NCBI GenBank assembly: GCA_001939145.1
Contig: LSRX01001305.1
Coordinates: 97,332 to 161,331 of the forward strand
Source: Symbiodinium microadriaticum
Lineage: Eukaryota; Sar; Dinophyceae; Suessiales; Symbiodiniaceae
Direction of reading: 5' to 3'
Length of the DNA stretch: 64,000 nt
Part shown: piece after piece, positions 11,886 through 23,924 of the stretch
Layout of the letters: each line of letters begins with the position of its first letter
Position numbering within the stretch: the stretch's first letter is position 1
Program-made: the position numbers and the translations under genes
The notes under the pieces: model-generated
The model's database searches: none
Seen by the model: only the letters and a program-made list of their open reading frames with translations
What the model was told of the DNA's origin: nothing

Positions 11886-14800
11886 TAAAATCTCATTAAA
11901 GAAAATATTGAAACTTTCAAATATTTAAAATTCAAAAATTTTGTAATTTTGTAAAAAAAGGAAACCTTGAAAATGTTAAACATCTAAGTCCAGGTTCTGG
12001 AGAATGGGACCGGGATCTGACAACGATTTAATTTTTAAAAATTTTAAAAAATATTGATTAGAAGAAACAGCATCCGTCAAATAGAGCATAAAGGTTCTAC
12101 GTACATAGTTTAATATATACCCCCGAAACCCTATTCTACGTATTAAGGACCCTACATTACGGCACTAGCCCTAAACCCTAAACCCTAAACCCTAAACCCA
12201 CCTACATAGATGGAATTTTTTACCACAGCACAGGCGCAGGTCGCCAAGACTCAAGCTCCGGACGTCCGAAATCGGATGTCGACGATCGCGACCGAAAGGA
12301 GAGATTAGTTTTGGGTCTTTCCGAGGGGATCTGGGGGTGGGTCTAGGGTTTGGGGTGTAGGGTTTAGGGTGTAGGGTTTAGGGGTTTAGGGTTTAGGTTG
12401 TTTTGGAGGCAGTTGGGGTGGGCAGGGGTTGGGGTTTATGGTTTAGGGTGGTTGGGATGACGTGGGGCAGGAAGGGGAGTTGTGTCTTGTCAGCTGGCCG
12501 CGTCTGTCGTAACGTTTGGAATTCAATTTAGACAACTACCGGTATAGTACAGAAACTGGCAGCAGCAGTTGCCGTGATTTGTTGTAAGCCGCTGCAAACA
12601 AAAGTTCAAAGACGCACGTAACCAGTGCCGCTTTGGGAGGACGGCGGCGTGGGAGCTTCTGTCGACCTGCGTCCGACGCCTTCGACGCTTGGGCTAAGGA
12701 GTCTTGAACGTGCTTTTGTTGATTACTCTTTTCATGGGATCTTTATAGGATTGTCTAGTACGGTGCTTTTATCGGTTCCTTGACGCGTTGGTTTTAAAGG
12801 TGGAGGGTGTAGGTGTAGGGTCTAGGGGTTGCGGTTTATAGGGTAGTGTGGCGGCTTACAGTGTCTTTAGCGGTTTTACGAGAGCTTATCGGATTCGATA
12901 GCTTGGGTGAGAAAGCCGCATGATCTGATTTCATCAGGGAATTATTGGGTTTAGTAAGGTTATACAAAATACCGGTAAGGTTTCATAGGGTTCTGATAGG
13001 GGTTGTTGTTAAGGTATTTGAACAAGGAGTATAGGATGGTATAATGTTTTTGAAGGGTCATGAATCATCTTGCTTGACAAAGTACAGGCTTTAGCGGGTT
13101 CGTCCAGACGGCAGGGTTTGACTCACAGGTTCTGCTCTGGCGTTTCATTAGCCTTTAAAAAGGCTCACGGGTCCTGCATGGGGTTTACATGGGTTCCGGG
13201 GGGGGGGATAGAGGGACAGATAGTTTTGGGTTAAAAAGGGGCTTGATCAGCGCATGTTGAAGGGTTTTGAGCTGTGTTTTTCAGATTTAGGTTGTAGGGT
13301 TGGATTCAGTTTTCACGGGGTCAGGGGATGGGGAGGTCAGGGTGCAGAATTAGATTTTTAGTTTAAGAGTTTCGGATGTCAGGTTCGAGGTTTAGGGGAT
13401 TGTACACTGTAGGCGGTCGGTTTGCAGAGGGTTGCTGAACCCTAGACCGTCGAAGCGTGATTTCGTGCTTTGTTTCAACAGATCTAAACCACTAAACCCC
13501 CACATCTTACCGAACTGTCTCTTTGCCGAATCCTTATAGAACTCTGCGCTCCAAACTGTCCTTCCAGCACTCTGAACCTCCTAAACCCCACATCGCTCTC
13601 CTTTACAAAGCCCAGAGCACCCTAAACCCTAAACCCCCAGGCGACGTCCTCTAAGCTTGATAAGCCCTCTAAACCCTAGAGAAGCCCTATAAGCCCCACA
13701 TAAGCCCTAAATAATCCTTATAATTTAGCCGTGCATAAACCCTGGAAGCCCTTATAAGCCCCATTCAACACTATAAGCCCGATATAAGCCTTATATAAAC
13801 ACCCTATATAAGCCCTCTAAACGCTTGAAGCCCTATAAGCGCTATATAAGGCCTATTGAAACCCCCTACATAAACCCTGAACCTTAAACCCTAAGACCTA
13901 AGCCTTGTCCTTAAACCCTAAACCCTAAACCCTAAACACAAGACCCTAAACCCAAAACCCTAAGCCCAAAACCCTCAAACCCAAAGCCCTAAACCCCAGA
14001 AACCCCTAAGCGCTCGGCCCCGTGAGGCGATGTTTTCTCGGCCGGCATCAAAGCTCTGAGGGATCGCGATATGAGCCTTGGACGAAACTTAGGGTACCTT
14101 GTTTTGGGGTCCTTATAGCAAGAATCCTACTGTTGGGGTACTATATTAGGGTTTTGGACGAAGAGGTCGAAGTTTTGGAGCCACTGAGGGTTTAGGGGGT
14201 TTGGGGTTTTAGGGTTTTCGAGTTTAGGGTTTAGGGGTTTAGGGGTTTAGGGTTTAGGGTTTTGGGGTTTGGGGTTTAGGGGTTTAGGGGTTTTGGGGTT
14301 TAGGGGTTTAGGGGTTTAGGGTTTTAGGGTTTAGAGTTTGGGCACTGGGTGTAGAGAGAAAGAAAGAGACGCAGAGAGAGCGAGCGAGAGAGAGAGGGAG
14401 AGAGATGGAGACGGAGAGAAGAAGAGACAACAGGAGGCAGAGGAAGAGAGAGACGATGGAAGTAAGAGAAGCAGAAGAAAATCCGAGCAACCTTTAAATT
14501 AGTTGCCTATAAACGGATCCTAGCCACAACACTGTCGAAGAAAAGGCAGCGGCAGCGGCCCCCAAATCCTGACCTCCAAAACCCTACAGAAGCCTCATAG
14601 AATCCCTTGTAGAACCCATCAAAAAGAACCCTCTTGAAAAACCGTGGGTCTACCCTGCACCCTAAGCCCTGAACCCTGAACCCTAAACCCTAAATGCCAA
14701 ACAAAACAAAAGGGGCTAGGAGCCCTAAACCCTTGGGGGGAAGGGGGTTGAGAAGCTCACAGCAAGCCGTTTGACATGTCACCGAGGTCCAAAGCCAGGA

Positions 14801-15129
14801 TGAAGAAAAAGGCAGGGGCCCAGAGTTGGCTGTGGTTTAGGGTTTAGGGTTTAGGTATATTTTTTTTTGTTTCTTTTGAGGGGCTCTGTGGGGTTTCTGT
14901 AAGGGTCTTAAGGTAAGGGCTCTATGAGGGCTTTTACGTAAGTCCTAGGGTTCTCTTGAAGTCGTACCCTCAAACCCCCAAAAGTTTCTGTGGATTTTAC
15001 ATTCCCCCGTTCAGGATTTTAGGGCCTGGATCTTCGCAGCTAAGGCGTTCAGAGTTTGTGTGGTTTAGTTTCAATTTTTTAGCGCCCTAAGCCCAGAACC
15101 CTAAACCCTAAATCCTAAACCCAAACCCA
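11886..15129. other. Stretch of telomere-like tracts and bracketed unique blocks
   Basis: 11886-12060 is AT-rich. A CCCTAAA tract at 12163-12205 and a TTTAGGG tract at 12345-12405 bracket a block with a coding-like frame (QVAKTQAPDVRNRM). 12500-13440 is unique or TTTAGGG-sprinkled DNA with no gene seen. 13440-14000 is CCCTAAA-rich with a TATAAGCCC variant, and 14185-14340 is TTTAGGG; the block between, 14003-14085, reads GDVFSAGIKALRDRDMS. A further bracketed block is at 14730-14830. The blocks may be isolated exons. Confidence 0.5.
14341..14480. repeat. GA-rich low-complexity tract
   Basis: Runs of GAGAGA, GAAAGA and GGAGAGA on the plus strand, directly after a TTTAGGG tract. The minus-strand Ser/Leu-rich frame is a repeat artefact. 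Confidence 0.9.
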
Positions 15130-15130
15130 A

Positions 15131-15854
15131 GTGTCAGCGCTTGCACTACGACACGTCACATGGAAGGGCTTGACAAGCAAGCAAAGTCGATTGAGACCCT
15201 TCAATGACCTCTCGAGCAGGATGTCCAAGTACCAAGATACTCTGGCTTACAACTACGGGGCCGAGACGTTCGTGGTAAAAGAGGTGACAGATAGTGCCGG
15301 CGCGGCAACGATGCGCGATGGGCCAAAGCTGGGCAGATGTGTGCAGAAGCGTGTTGGCCCTAAACCCAATACCCTAAACCCTAAACCCTAATCAGATGCA
15401 GGCACTTCTTGCACTGCAGAGCCAGGTTGACACTCAGTTAACCATCTTGGCTCCTTACAGCCAGCTTCTCTCCTGGCGAGAGTACTTCAACGCTGCGAGC
15501 CCAACAGACTTTCGCAAAAGCATGAGCGCTATGGGTGGGGACAGTACCGGATGGACGGTGCCTGCCGCCCAATCATTGGGAGCTCTTGCTGTGCGAAAGA
15601 CTTGCGACCGTTCGCATGATTTCGGTGTACAGGAAGCTGCTAAAGAACTAGGACAGTTCGCGGTGCTTAAGCAGTGCCAGGTGGGGTGTAGGTGCTGATG
15701 CAACTGACCCGGCAGCTGCCAGGCACTGGAGGGATTATGCAGCAAATCCCAATCCAGCGCCCCAAGTAGCAGCGCAAAGCTATCTGATGGACGGTCGGTG
15801 GGAGGCCCAACATTGGGATTCCAGCAAACCCGCCAGCCAATGTTTGCGGTCTGA
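15131..15854 (+). CDS. Candidate three-exon gene, function unknown
   Basis: I do not recognise the protein. Three segments join in phase 0: exon a about 15131-15352 (left end uncertain, donor GTTGGC), exon b 15396-15680 between acceptor TAATCAG and donor GTGGGG, and exon c 15732-15854 after acceptor CTGGAG, ending TGA at 15852-15854. Exon b is 95 codons, exon c 41 codons; the intron between is only 51 bp, like other short introns in the window. Exon b has a mixed, globular-looking composition (LLSWREYFNAASPTDFRKSM); exon c is Ser/Gln-rich. CCCTAAA tracts precede exons a and b and a TTTAGGG tract follows exon c. No signal peptide or membrane span is obvious. The 5' end is not resolved. Confidence 0.45.
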
Positions 15855-16643
15855 ATGCCGAGTTGATCAGGGCCGAGAGTTTAGGGTTTAGGGCTTTAGG
15901 GTTTCAGAGTTCAGGGTTTAGGGGTTCAGGGTTTAGGAGTTTAGGGGTTCAGGGTTTAGGGGTTTAGGGGTTTAGGGTTTGAGTTTAGGGTTTAGGGTCT
16001 AGGGTAAGGGTTAAGGACTTGGCCTCGTGTGTACGCATTGAACTTTGGCATGTTGTTGGGCTTCAGCCGTAGGACAGCGTCTAGTGCCCGCTCCCCTAAT
16101 TGCCCATGTAAGATGCTTCACTTCTAGACCTCTGCCACCCTGAAGCCTGCTAAACCTAAACCGTGCCAAACCGGTTGAAGCCCAGAAAACCCCCCTCCTG
16201 CACTTGGACCAGTGCTGCAAAAGCTTGTAGAAACGCTACCTTGATTGATCCCCCAACGCCTGCTTTTTGCCAGGGTCCCTTGTGGGTTGGACGTCAGGGC
16301 TTGTCTTCGGACCCTAGCAGAAAAATAAGTTCTGATAGCCTACGGTACACACCAAAATTTAGACCTTTGCTGTGATGGTGTCTAAGCCTACACAACCTAA
16401 TACAACTTTGGAGCCCTACTCGCAAGTACATTGAGCCACAAGTACGGACGACCACCCTGAATCCAAAGCCCCAAGCCCTACCTTGCGCTGCCATATCCTG
16501 GGTTTTGTATTGCAGTAAACCCTAAACCCTGAACCCTAAACGGTTGTCATTATACACTTCAATGGAGACTTCATCGGGGCTTGCGAAAGCGTTCGCTTCA
16601 CTCGAGCTAAGGCAGTCATATAAGTTACAATTAGGCACCCTAA

Positions 16644-16733
16644 CCCTAAGGCTCAAAATGCCCCAAAACCCTATAGAGTATGGTCGTCGGGCCCGAAAGC
16701 CTTAGAATATGGGCCCTTAGAGCAAGTAAAGGG
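16644..16733 (-). repeat. Palindromic MITE-like element, family A (inverse orientation)
   Basis: CCCTAAGGCTCAAAATGCCCC at the left, then the family core with GGGCCCGAAAGCCTTAGAAT and a decayed right end. Orientation is opposite to most copies. Confidence 0.6.
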
Positions 16734-16835
16734 TAATCCAAAGCCCTTTAAACCCTCAGCCGCAGGCTCGGAGCCTTGAACCCTGAACCCCAAACGCTAA
16801 ACTCTAAAGCGGAAGGCCAAAACCATGAACCTTAA

Positions 16836-16931
16836 CCCTAAGGCTCTAAGGACCCATATTAAGGCTTGTGGGCCCAAAGACCATATAAGACCATATTCTG
16901 TAAGGTTTTGGGGCTATTTTGAGCCTCAGGG
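16836..16931 (+). repeat. Palindromic MITE-like element, family A
   Basis: CCCTAAGGCTCTAAGGACCC at the left, core GGGCCCAAAGACCATA, and TATTTTGAGCCTCAGGG at the right. About ten copies of this family occur in the window. Confidence 0.7.
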
Positions 16932-17093
16932 TAAGCCCCAAAGCCGAAACTCCAAGCCCTAAGCCCGAAGCCCGAAACGCAAAATCGAATCCCTAGACTG
17001 TAGAGATCGCTTGTCAGTCCAAGACGTTTGAGACCTTCAACCGCTCCTGGCCCGCAAGTTGTGCCAGAAGGTTGGTCTAGGGTTTAGAGTTTA

Positions 17094-17178
17094 CCTGGAC
17101 CCGAAAGAACCTACCTTTTTAGGGCTCCTTATTATGATTTCCTCATATTAAGTCCTTAAAAAAGGTAGGTCTCATCCC
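17094..17178. repeat. Palindromic MITE-like element, family C
   Basis: CCCGAAAGAACCTACCTTTTT at the left and AAAAAAGGTAGGTCTCATCC at the right, with CTCCTTATTATGATTTCCTC between. Confidence 0.65.
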
Positions 17179-18183
17179 AAGGTAGGGGTTAGGGATTTGG
17201 GTTTCGGAGCCTAGAGGTTTATGTCGGGGTTTAGGGTTTATAGGGTTTTGGGCTTAGGGTGCAAGTTTCGAGCTTAGTGTTTATAGGGCTTTCAGGTCTC
17301 GGCGGCATGGGGGCTTGGGCTTTAGGGTTTGGGGTGTAGGCTTTAGGCTTTAGGCTTTAGGGTTTAGGGTTTAGGGTTGAGGGGTTTGAGGTTTAAGGCT
17401 TAGGGTTTAGGGCTTTGGGCATTGATGGGGGGTTGGTCCACTGCTAGGGTTCATCATGATGTTCCGGCTTTCTGCCAACCCTCAACCGTAAATCCCAAGC
17501 CCTGAACACCTAAACCCTCAACCCTAAGCCCTGAACACCGAAACCCTGAACCCTGCGCCCTTAACCCTAAACCCTAAACCCTCAACCCTACGCCCTAAAC
17601 CCAGAACACCTAAACCTTAAACCCAAAGCCCTGAATTCTTTTAGGGTTTCTCTCACCTTTTTCTCTGGGTCGGTAACCTTCAGAGTTTTTTGCGTCCCTG
17701 CCGCTCGGGTTCAGGGTTTAGGGTTTAGGGTTTTATGGTGCCGGGTTAAGGATTAGAAGGGTCCAGGGGGTCCTCCTGGCTTTCGGACGTTTCGTCGTTT
17801 CTGGGTACCCCGGGGTGCCGTGAACACACATAGGGAAATTAGGAGTATGGTATTCCTTGAGGGCTCAGGGCTCCCTAAACCCTAAACCCTAAACCTTAGG
17901 GCACCTTCGGGTTCAGGGTTTAGGGCTTAGGCCCCATAGGGCTCCTCGCAGTTCAGGGTTTAGGGGTATAGGGGTTTATAGGGCGCAGGGTTTAGGATTT
18001 AGGGTTTAGGGCTTAGGGCTTAGGGTTTAGGGCTTAGGGTTTAGGGCTTGGGTTTAGGGTGTAGGATTTAGGGTTTAGGATATAGGGTTTAGGTGTTAGG
18101 GCTTAGGGTCTAGGGCTTGGGGTTTAGGGCGAAGGCGAAGCCCTATTCTAGGTAGGACGGCCCGGTATGCGTATGTAATGTGG

Positions 18184-18440
18184 GTTCTTGGGAAGGGCTT
18201 TGGTGGAGCGAGCTACCGTCCTTCGTTTTCTGTTGCAGGGTGCTTTTGGAGTGGTCATCGTGGATGAGCCCGAAGGAGCCAGGCAAGCAGGGTGGCCATC
18301 AAACAGGCGAATCGTCCCGGTGCCGGCGAGCTGCTTCGGGAGAGCTTGCGTTTCAGGGGACCGAACCGAGCTCACGGCGCCAAAGCTGATTTCTTCAGCT
18401 TCGGAGCAGTGATCTGGTTGTTGCTGAGCGGGGGGAACGA
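18184..18440 (+). pseudogene. Protein-kinase relic with a 43-bp intron
   Basis: Pieces of a protein-kinase domain are visible. VLGK ends at 18195 and, after a 43-bp interval ending TTGCAG, joins GAFGVV from 18239, rebuilding a glycine-rich loop. About 50 bases later, after a one-base frame change, AIKQANRPGAGELLRE matches the beta-3 lysine strand and helix C. The reading then jumps to GAKADFFSFGAVIWLLLSGG, resembling the DxFSxG region of subdomain IX. Everything between, including the HRD and DFG motifs, is absent, so no active kinase could be made. The short interval has repeated GGG at both ends (AAG|GGC and CAG|GGT), as in dinoflagellate introns. A homopolymer C/A run follows at 18481-18498. 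Confidence 0.6.
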
Positions 18441-18959
18441 CGGCCAGGCACAAGTCTCTTGCTCATCTTCTGCACGCCTCCCCCCCCCCAAAAAAAAACG
18501 CACGCAATCTGAATGTGGGAGTGGCCACAACCAGTCATCCACGACATGATGGCACCCCCTGAGCGTCATCAACGCCAGGCGATGCTTGGAAGTTGCTCAA
18601 GAGGCAGGTTTCTTGTTTTGTTCAGTTCTTCTTTTTCTGCAACGTGCTGGGCCGCTTTGTGGACCAGATTGTTCATCTCCACATGTTGGGCCAAGACTCA
18701 AAACCAAGCACTACAGACCTTCCAAACCCGTAAGCCCCAGTGCAGTAGTAGTAAAGCAGTAATGGGGTAGTAGTACAGTAGTAGTACGTCAGTATTACGG
18801 TAGCTCTACAGAAGTAGCTAACAGCTAACCCCAAACTGTGCATGAGACCAGCCCCCCAAAACCATAGGGGCTCCTTTAAGGGGTGCTAGGGGGTAAGCCT
18901 TGGAAACCTACACGACTCGCTGCCTGACATGTAAACCAGTTTCTCATATCCTACTAAAC

Positions 18960-19600
18960 CATAAGCTCAGCTTTTGGTAAAGCCTAAATCCTGAATCTTA
19001 AACCTTGAACCTAAACCTTAAGCCTTAAACCTAAATCCTACACCCTGAGCCTGAAACCCTATGCCTTAAACCTTAAACTGTAAACCCGAAACCCTATACA
19101 ATCCAAAATCCTAAACCCTGAACCCTAAACCCTACACTAAATCTTAACTCTTACATCCCTAAACCCCGAAACCCTGCACCCTAAACGTTAAACCTGAAAG
19201 AACGCTAAACCCTAAAACCTAAACCCTAAAACCTACACCCGGAAAACCTAAAGCCCTCAACCCGAAACCCTAAGACCTTACCCTAAGGGTCCAAGTCAAA
19301 ACTACTATCCGTGACCTAAGTACATGATTATTAGGTCCTTTGGACCCTTAGGTACCCTAAACCTTAAACCCTAGAAACCCTAACCCCTCATCCCTAACCC
19401 TAAACCCCTAAACCCCTAAACCCCTAAACCCCTAAACCCCTAAACCCCTGTTAAGAAGCCCGATAAACCCTTAAACCCTTAAGCCCTAAACCCTAAACCC
19501 TAAACCTCAATAAGAACGCCCAAAAAATCCCTATTAAGNCCCTAAACCCCTAAACCCTAAACCCCTAATCCCCTAAACCCTAAAACCAAAAGTCCCAGGC
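18960..19600. repeat. Long telomere-like tract, CCCTAAA orientation
   Basis: About 640 bp of degenerate AAACCCTA/AACCTTAA/CCCCTAAA units, interrupted near 19290-19350 by a short palindrome (ACCCTAAGGGTCC...GGACCCTTAGGT). Immediately followed after a 60-bp block by the opposite orientation. Confidence 0.8.
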
Positions 19601-19654
19601 CGGGTCGCCCAGACGAAGATGCTCAGCAGCTTCGCCGCTTGCATCGGATTAGGT

Positions 19655-20010
19655 TCAGGGCTTTTACGGTTTTTAGGGTTTTTTAGGGTTTTAGGGTTTT
19701 TAGGGTTTTGGGGTTTTAGGGTTTTGGGGTTTTGGGGATTTAGGGCTTTAGGGCTTTAGGGTTTTGAGGATTTAGGCTTTTAGGGTTTCGGGGGTTGAGG
19801 GCTTAAGGTTTAGGGGTTGAGGTTTAGGGTTTATTGCTAAGGGGTTTAGGAAGTGTAGGATTTAGGGTTCAGGATTTAGGACGTAGGGTTTAGGGTTTGA
19901 AGCTGTAAGGTTTATAGAGTTTAGAGGTCAAAGCGTTCAAGCGTTTTAGGTTCAGGGCCTAAGGTTAAGGGATTAGGATGTTTGGGCTTCAGCTTGGGAG
20001 TTTAGGGTTA
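19655..20010. repeat. Telomere-like tract, TTTAGGG orientation
   Basis: Degenerate TTTAGGG, TTTTAGGG and TTTGGGG units. Together with 18960-19600 it brackets the unique block at 19590-19655 in inverted orientation. Confidence 0.75.
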
Positions 20011-20074
20011 AGGTTTGAGGGTTGAGGTCGCTGTATGCTCGGATCTTAAGGGTTGGGGGGCATGCGGGTATTAT

Positions 20075-20190
20075 GTAATGGAGGGGCCGCAATAATTACC
20101 AATACTATTGTCGGGGTTCCTTATGGTGATTATGGTGTAATATACCCTAAAACCCTGCTCTGTGTATTGATTATTGAGGCCCCTACATTG
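20075..20190. repeat. Palindromic MITE-like element, family I
   Basis: TGTAATGGAGGGGCCGCAATA at the left and TTATTGAGGCCCCTACATTG at the right are near reverse complements. The centre holds GGGGTTCCTTATGGTGATTA and ATATACCCTAAAACCC. Confidence 0.6.
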
Positions 20191-23100
20191 CGGGTTTGTG
20201 TGTTCAGGCCTTGCGGTGCAATGCTAAATTCCCCTATGCAGAGTCCCATAGAAGTATGTTTTTTTATTCATATATGCTCCACACCGTCCTTTCATTATTC
20301 AGGCGGTTAAATGACCAAAATCTAAATGTTGAGGCCCACTCCGACACCTGAAACCCTAGATGAACTCTAGGCAGTTTCCATGAACAGCGAAGAGCTTTGG
20401 CAAATACGCTTGAATACCTTGACTTGGAGGCACCATCTTTTCTGGGAGCTGCGGGGTTTCAGGTTTCAGCGTTGGGGTTGGGAATTTGTGGGTCTAGGGT
20501 TTAAGATCTCGGCTGCCTGTGATTCTGCTGGAACGCCCTCCGGGATGTGGCTACAGAAAACCGAACTTCTAAACCCTTAAGCCCATCCTAAACCACACTG
20601 AACACACCTGTCTAAGTTTTTGCAGCTATGCACTTATGTAATGTGGTTGAGGGTATTGGGCGTAACACCTCCTCCTTTAATGATGACTTTATGTGCACCT
20701 GAGTCTAAACTCAAGCCCGAAGCCTTGAGAAAGGAGCGGGTGGAGCCACTGATGCAGGCTGTGCTGTGCTCAACCTTTGCTGTGCTGAATTAGAGTAGGT
20801 TGTTGAGTATTGGGTTAAGGCTTGAGGGTTTAGATTCTAAGGGCACCGCATCGCAGCGCCGGAGAGAGCACGCACACACACACACACAGAAAGAGATGTA
20901 AGTCCTGTAGTTCAGCAAGGCTTGCTTCAGAGATCCCGAGAAGTCCTGAACCTGAAACCCCATGCCCTCAAACGTCAAACCCTAAACTCTAAAAGCCAGA
21001 AACCCGTCTTGCAGTCCGAAGAAATGGCATGAACAGCACCTCGTTATATCTCCTTGTAGTTCCTCTATGCCACTATAAGCATATGCTGCGGCATATCCTT
21101 AAATATATTATACTATGCCCGAGCACGTTGTTATCATCATCAATAAAGGCTCCTATGTTAATCGTTAATCGTGAAAGCCCTGGCCGTCTTCTCTGCATAC
21201 TGAACTCTAAACCCCAAACCCTGCAGTATTAAGGTTGCAATATGCACATAAACCCGAAACCCTACCCATTTTCTCTTGGAAGGAAATGTTCAATGGCGAG
21301 ACCTTTGCGCGTGGCGTGGAGCTTCAGGCACCGAGTCCTGCAACCCCCTGAATCCTACAGGGCTTTTGTTAAGGACCGTAGGTTGCACTACCATTATAAA
21401 GAAAACATAGCATGGGACTTACGGCAAACACTCGTTCTGGTGCCGTCGCTGATAGGCTTATAGGGAGGGTACTCGGAAATATCGTATACATGCCTTAGCC
21501 CAACTGCTCACAAACACCGTAAGCTTGAATTCCTTGTAGAACCCTTGAAGAACGCCTGTAAGAACCCCTGATAAAGAACGTTTATCGAGAACCCTTGCAA
21601 GAACCTCGAGAGAAACCTCTTCAGGAACCCTCATGAAGTCTTTCAAACCACTCGAAACCCTAGCCCTCGAAGGTGTTCTGTGCTGAACCGGAAAAGAAAA
21701 TTGAAAAGAACCCGCATTAACCCCCTTCTGTAAAAAGGCACATGTAGGAACTCCCCAAACCCCTAAGCCCCCGAAGCCCCGAATCCTAAAGCCTAGACCT
21801 CACCCAATGGGAGCCCTGCACAAGGTCCCAGACGAACCCCCGCCCCGCTCCAGTTCCACACCTTCGAGCCCTCATTGGTGTTGAGACTACAAGGTGTACT
21901 GCCACCCTAAACCAAAACGTTAAACCCTAAACCCCAAACCTTAAACCCTAATCCCCGAACCCCAAACCCTAAACCCCAAACCTCCAAACCCTAAACCCCT
22001 AAACCCCCTAAACCCTAAACCAATAGACCCCTAAACCCCGAACCCTCACCCTATAGATTTGGGGTTTAGGGCCCCAAAGCCCTAAACCCCTAAACCATGC
22101 CCTGAGAGGGTTTCATTTATAGGGTTCTATAGAGGTCTCATACGGAGAAGTGTGGGAGCAGTCGTCGTCTTCTATTGCTTGTTTGTCGCGAAGTAAAACA
22201 GNCCAAACCCCTAAACCCCTACATCCTACATCCTATGACCCCCAACCCCTAAACCCCGAACCCCAAACCCCAAGCCCCAACAAAAGAGAGCCGACAGCAG
22301 GATTTCCAGCTCGGCCTAATCGTCGTCGAGCACACCGGTGTCGGGATCTCCCAGCCCTCTGGGGTTTTGAACCGCGAAGTAAAGGTTCCTTCAAGGGATC
22401 TATAGGGTCTTATAGGTTTCCTTTAAGGGTTCCTTGAAAGGGATCTATAGGGTTCAGCGTCTTATGAATTAGAGCCAACTCTTTAATTAAATGAGTTTTG
22501 AATTCTTTAAATCGGCCGGGGGATTTACTTAATTTTAATTAATGAGGTTGGGAGTTGAGGGTCTTCGGCTGAATAAGAGGAACCCTAAACCCTAAACCCT
22601 AAAACCTTTAGACCCTTCAACCTTTAAACCCGTAAAGCCTAAACCTTAAACCCTTGAACCCTTAAGCCCTAAGCCCCTAGTACACTTTTGGGATAGTATG
22701 ATCCCTTATAGAACTGAAAGTGTACACTTGTTTGTGCTTATCCCTAAACCCCAACCCCTGAAACCCTAAACGCGACACCCTAAAGCCCTAAACCCTTAAG
22801 CCCTTAATCACTTAAAGCCTACGCATTTAAAGTCTCGCCTCAGGGCCTTGATCTGTCGCAGAGGGGCCTTGCTGATTAGCATAGGCTCTGGGGGGGTGTA
22901 TGGGTTTAGGGTTTAGGATTTAAAGTTTAGGGTTTAGGGTTTAGGGTTTAGGGATCACAAGTATAAGTATAAGTATAGTGAGGGACAGCATGCGCATCCG
23001 ATTGCTGGTTATTATTCAGGCTGCCATTATTACATGAGTGCTGTAGCGTTTGAGGGTTTAGGGAAGTTTAGTGTGTAGCATTGTAGATTTCAAGAATGGA

Positions 23101-23604
23101 GGGTTACCCTAAACCCCAATCCCTTAACCCTTGAGCCTTAGTGCTTAAGGTCACAGTTTAACATCTCAAATCCCTTGCCCAGGTTCTTTTTTTAAAACGG
23201 GATCTTTGATCTTTTTATGCTGTCTCTGGACTAAGCTTTTGTCACGGTCTTACAAGGGTGTTATACTAGGTTCTCTGGTAGTACCCTTGAGCATGGTTGT
23301 TGACTTTTGTCTGCGGGGTTTTGCCGGACTGGGTCTACACCCCCTTAAACCCTAAACCCTAACCCTTAACCCTAAACCCTAAACCCTAAACCCTCAACCC
23401 TAACCCCTAAACACCTAAACCCCTAAACCCCTAAACCCCTAAACCCTAAGGCTTGACTATGACAAGTCCCAACACAGGTCCAGGCCGCCCCTTTAGGCGG
23501 GAGCCAATTGGTGGTGTGCTCCATACCTAAAGGACGAAATGAACCCTAAAAGAGTTTAGGGGTTCAGGGGTTTAGGGGTTTGGGGGTTTGGGGGTTTAGG
23601 GTTT

Positions 23605-23690
23605 TGGGGGGTTTAGGGTTCATATACCCTACAGGGATTCATAGCATCAAGGTCTAGGGCCCCTACTTATAAGGGTCATTTGCTCCCCAA
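23605..23690. repeat. Palindromic MITE-like element, family J
   Basis: GTTCATATACCCTACAGGGA ... AGGTCTAGGGCCCCTACTTA ... AAGGGTCATTTGCTC; related copies at 27705-27812 and 62680-62765 share the ATACCATATnGG and GGGCCCCTACTT blocks. Confidence 0.5.
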
Positions 23691-23924
23691 GGTATGCAAT
23701 TATCCCTGATTTCCACATCTTGGCCCTCTCTGTCATGGCCGGGTCACTTAAGCCGGACGATTGTCTAAGATTGTCGTGAAGCCGGGTGGCACGGGTTCTA
23801 CGCTTGGACGAAACTCCAAGAGACAAGAGTTGGTTATGCCGTTCGCCTGCTACAAATAGCGACTAGCTTTTTTGCCTTTCTCTCCGGCGATCGTAGACGA
23901 AATGGTGCCCTCGCTTCGTGATGA

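Larger units (their letters stand above)
15855..18183. other. Non-coding stretch with telomere-like tracts
   Basis: A TTTAGGG tract at 15880-16012, then unique DNA to 16500 with no recognised gene. Two family A palindromes (16644-16733, 16836-16931) and one family C (17094-17178) follow. TTTAGGG tracts lie at 17205-17420, CCCTAAA at 17480-17640, TTTAGGG at 17715-17735 and 17930-18125. Confidence 0.55.
18441..23924. other. Long non-coding stretch; telomere-like tracts dominate
   Basis: 18960-19600 is CCCTAAA-oriented and 19650-20010 TTTAGGG-oriented, with a single N at 19539; the 19590-19650 block between them could be an exon (VAQTKMLSSFAACIG). 20190-21880 is unique DNA without a recognised gene, with a short CA run near 20875-20887. 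21900-22110 and 22205-22280 are CCCTAAA-like, with an N at 22202. A bracketed block at 22815-22895 reads LRALICRRGALLIS, faintly like an RCC1 half-repeat. 23340-23450 is CCCTAAA and 23555-23625 TTTAGGG. Confidence 0.5.
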
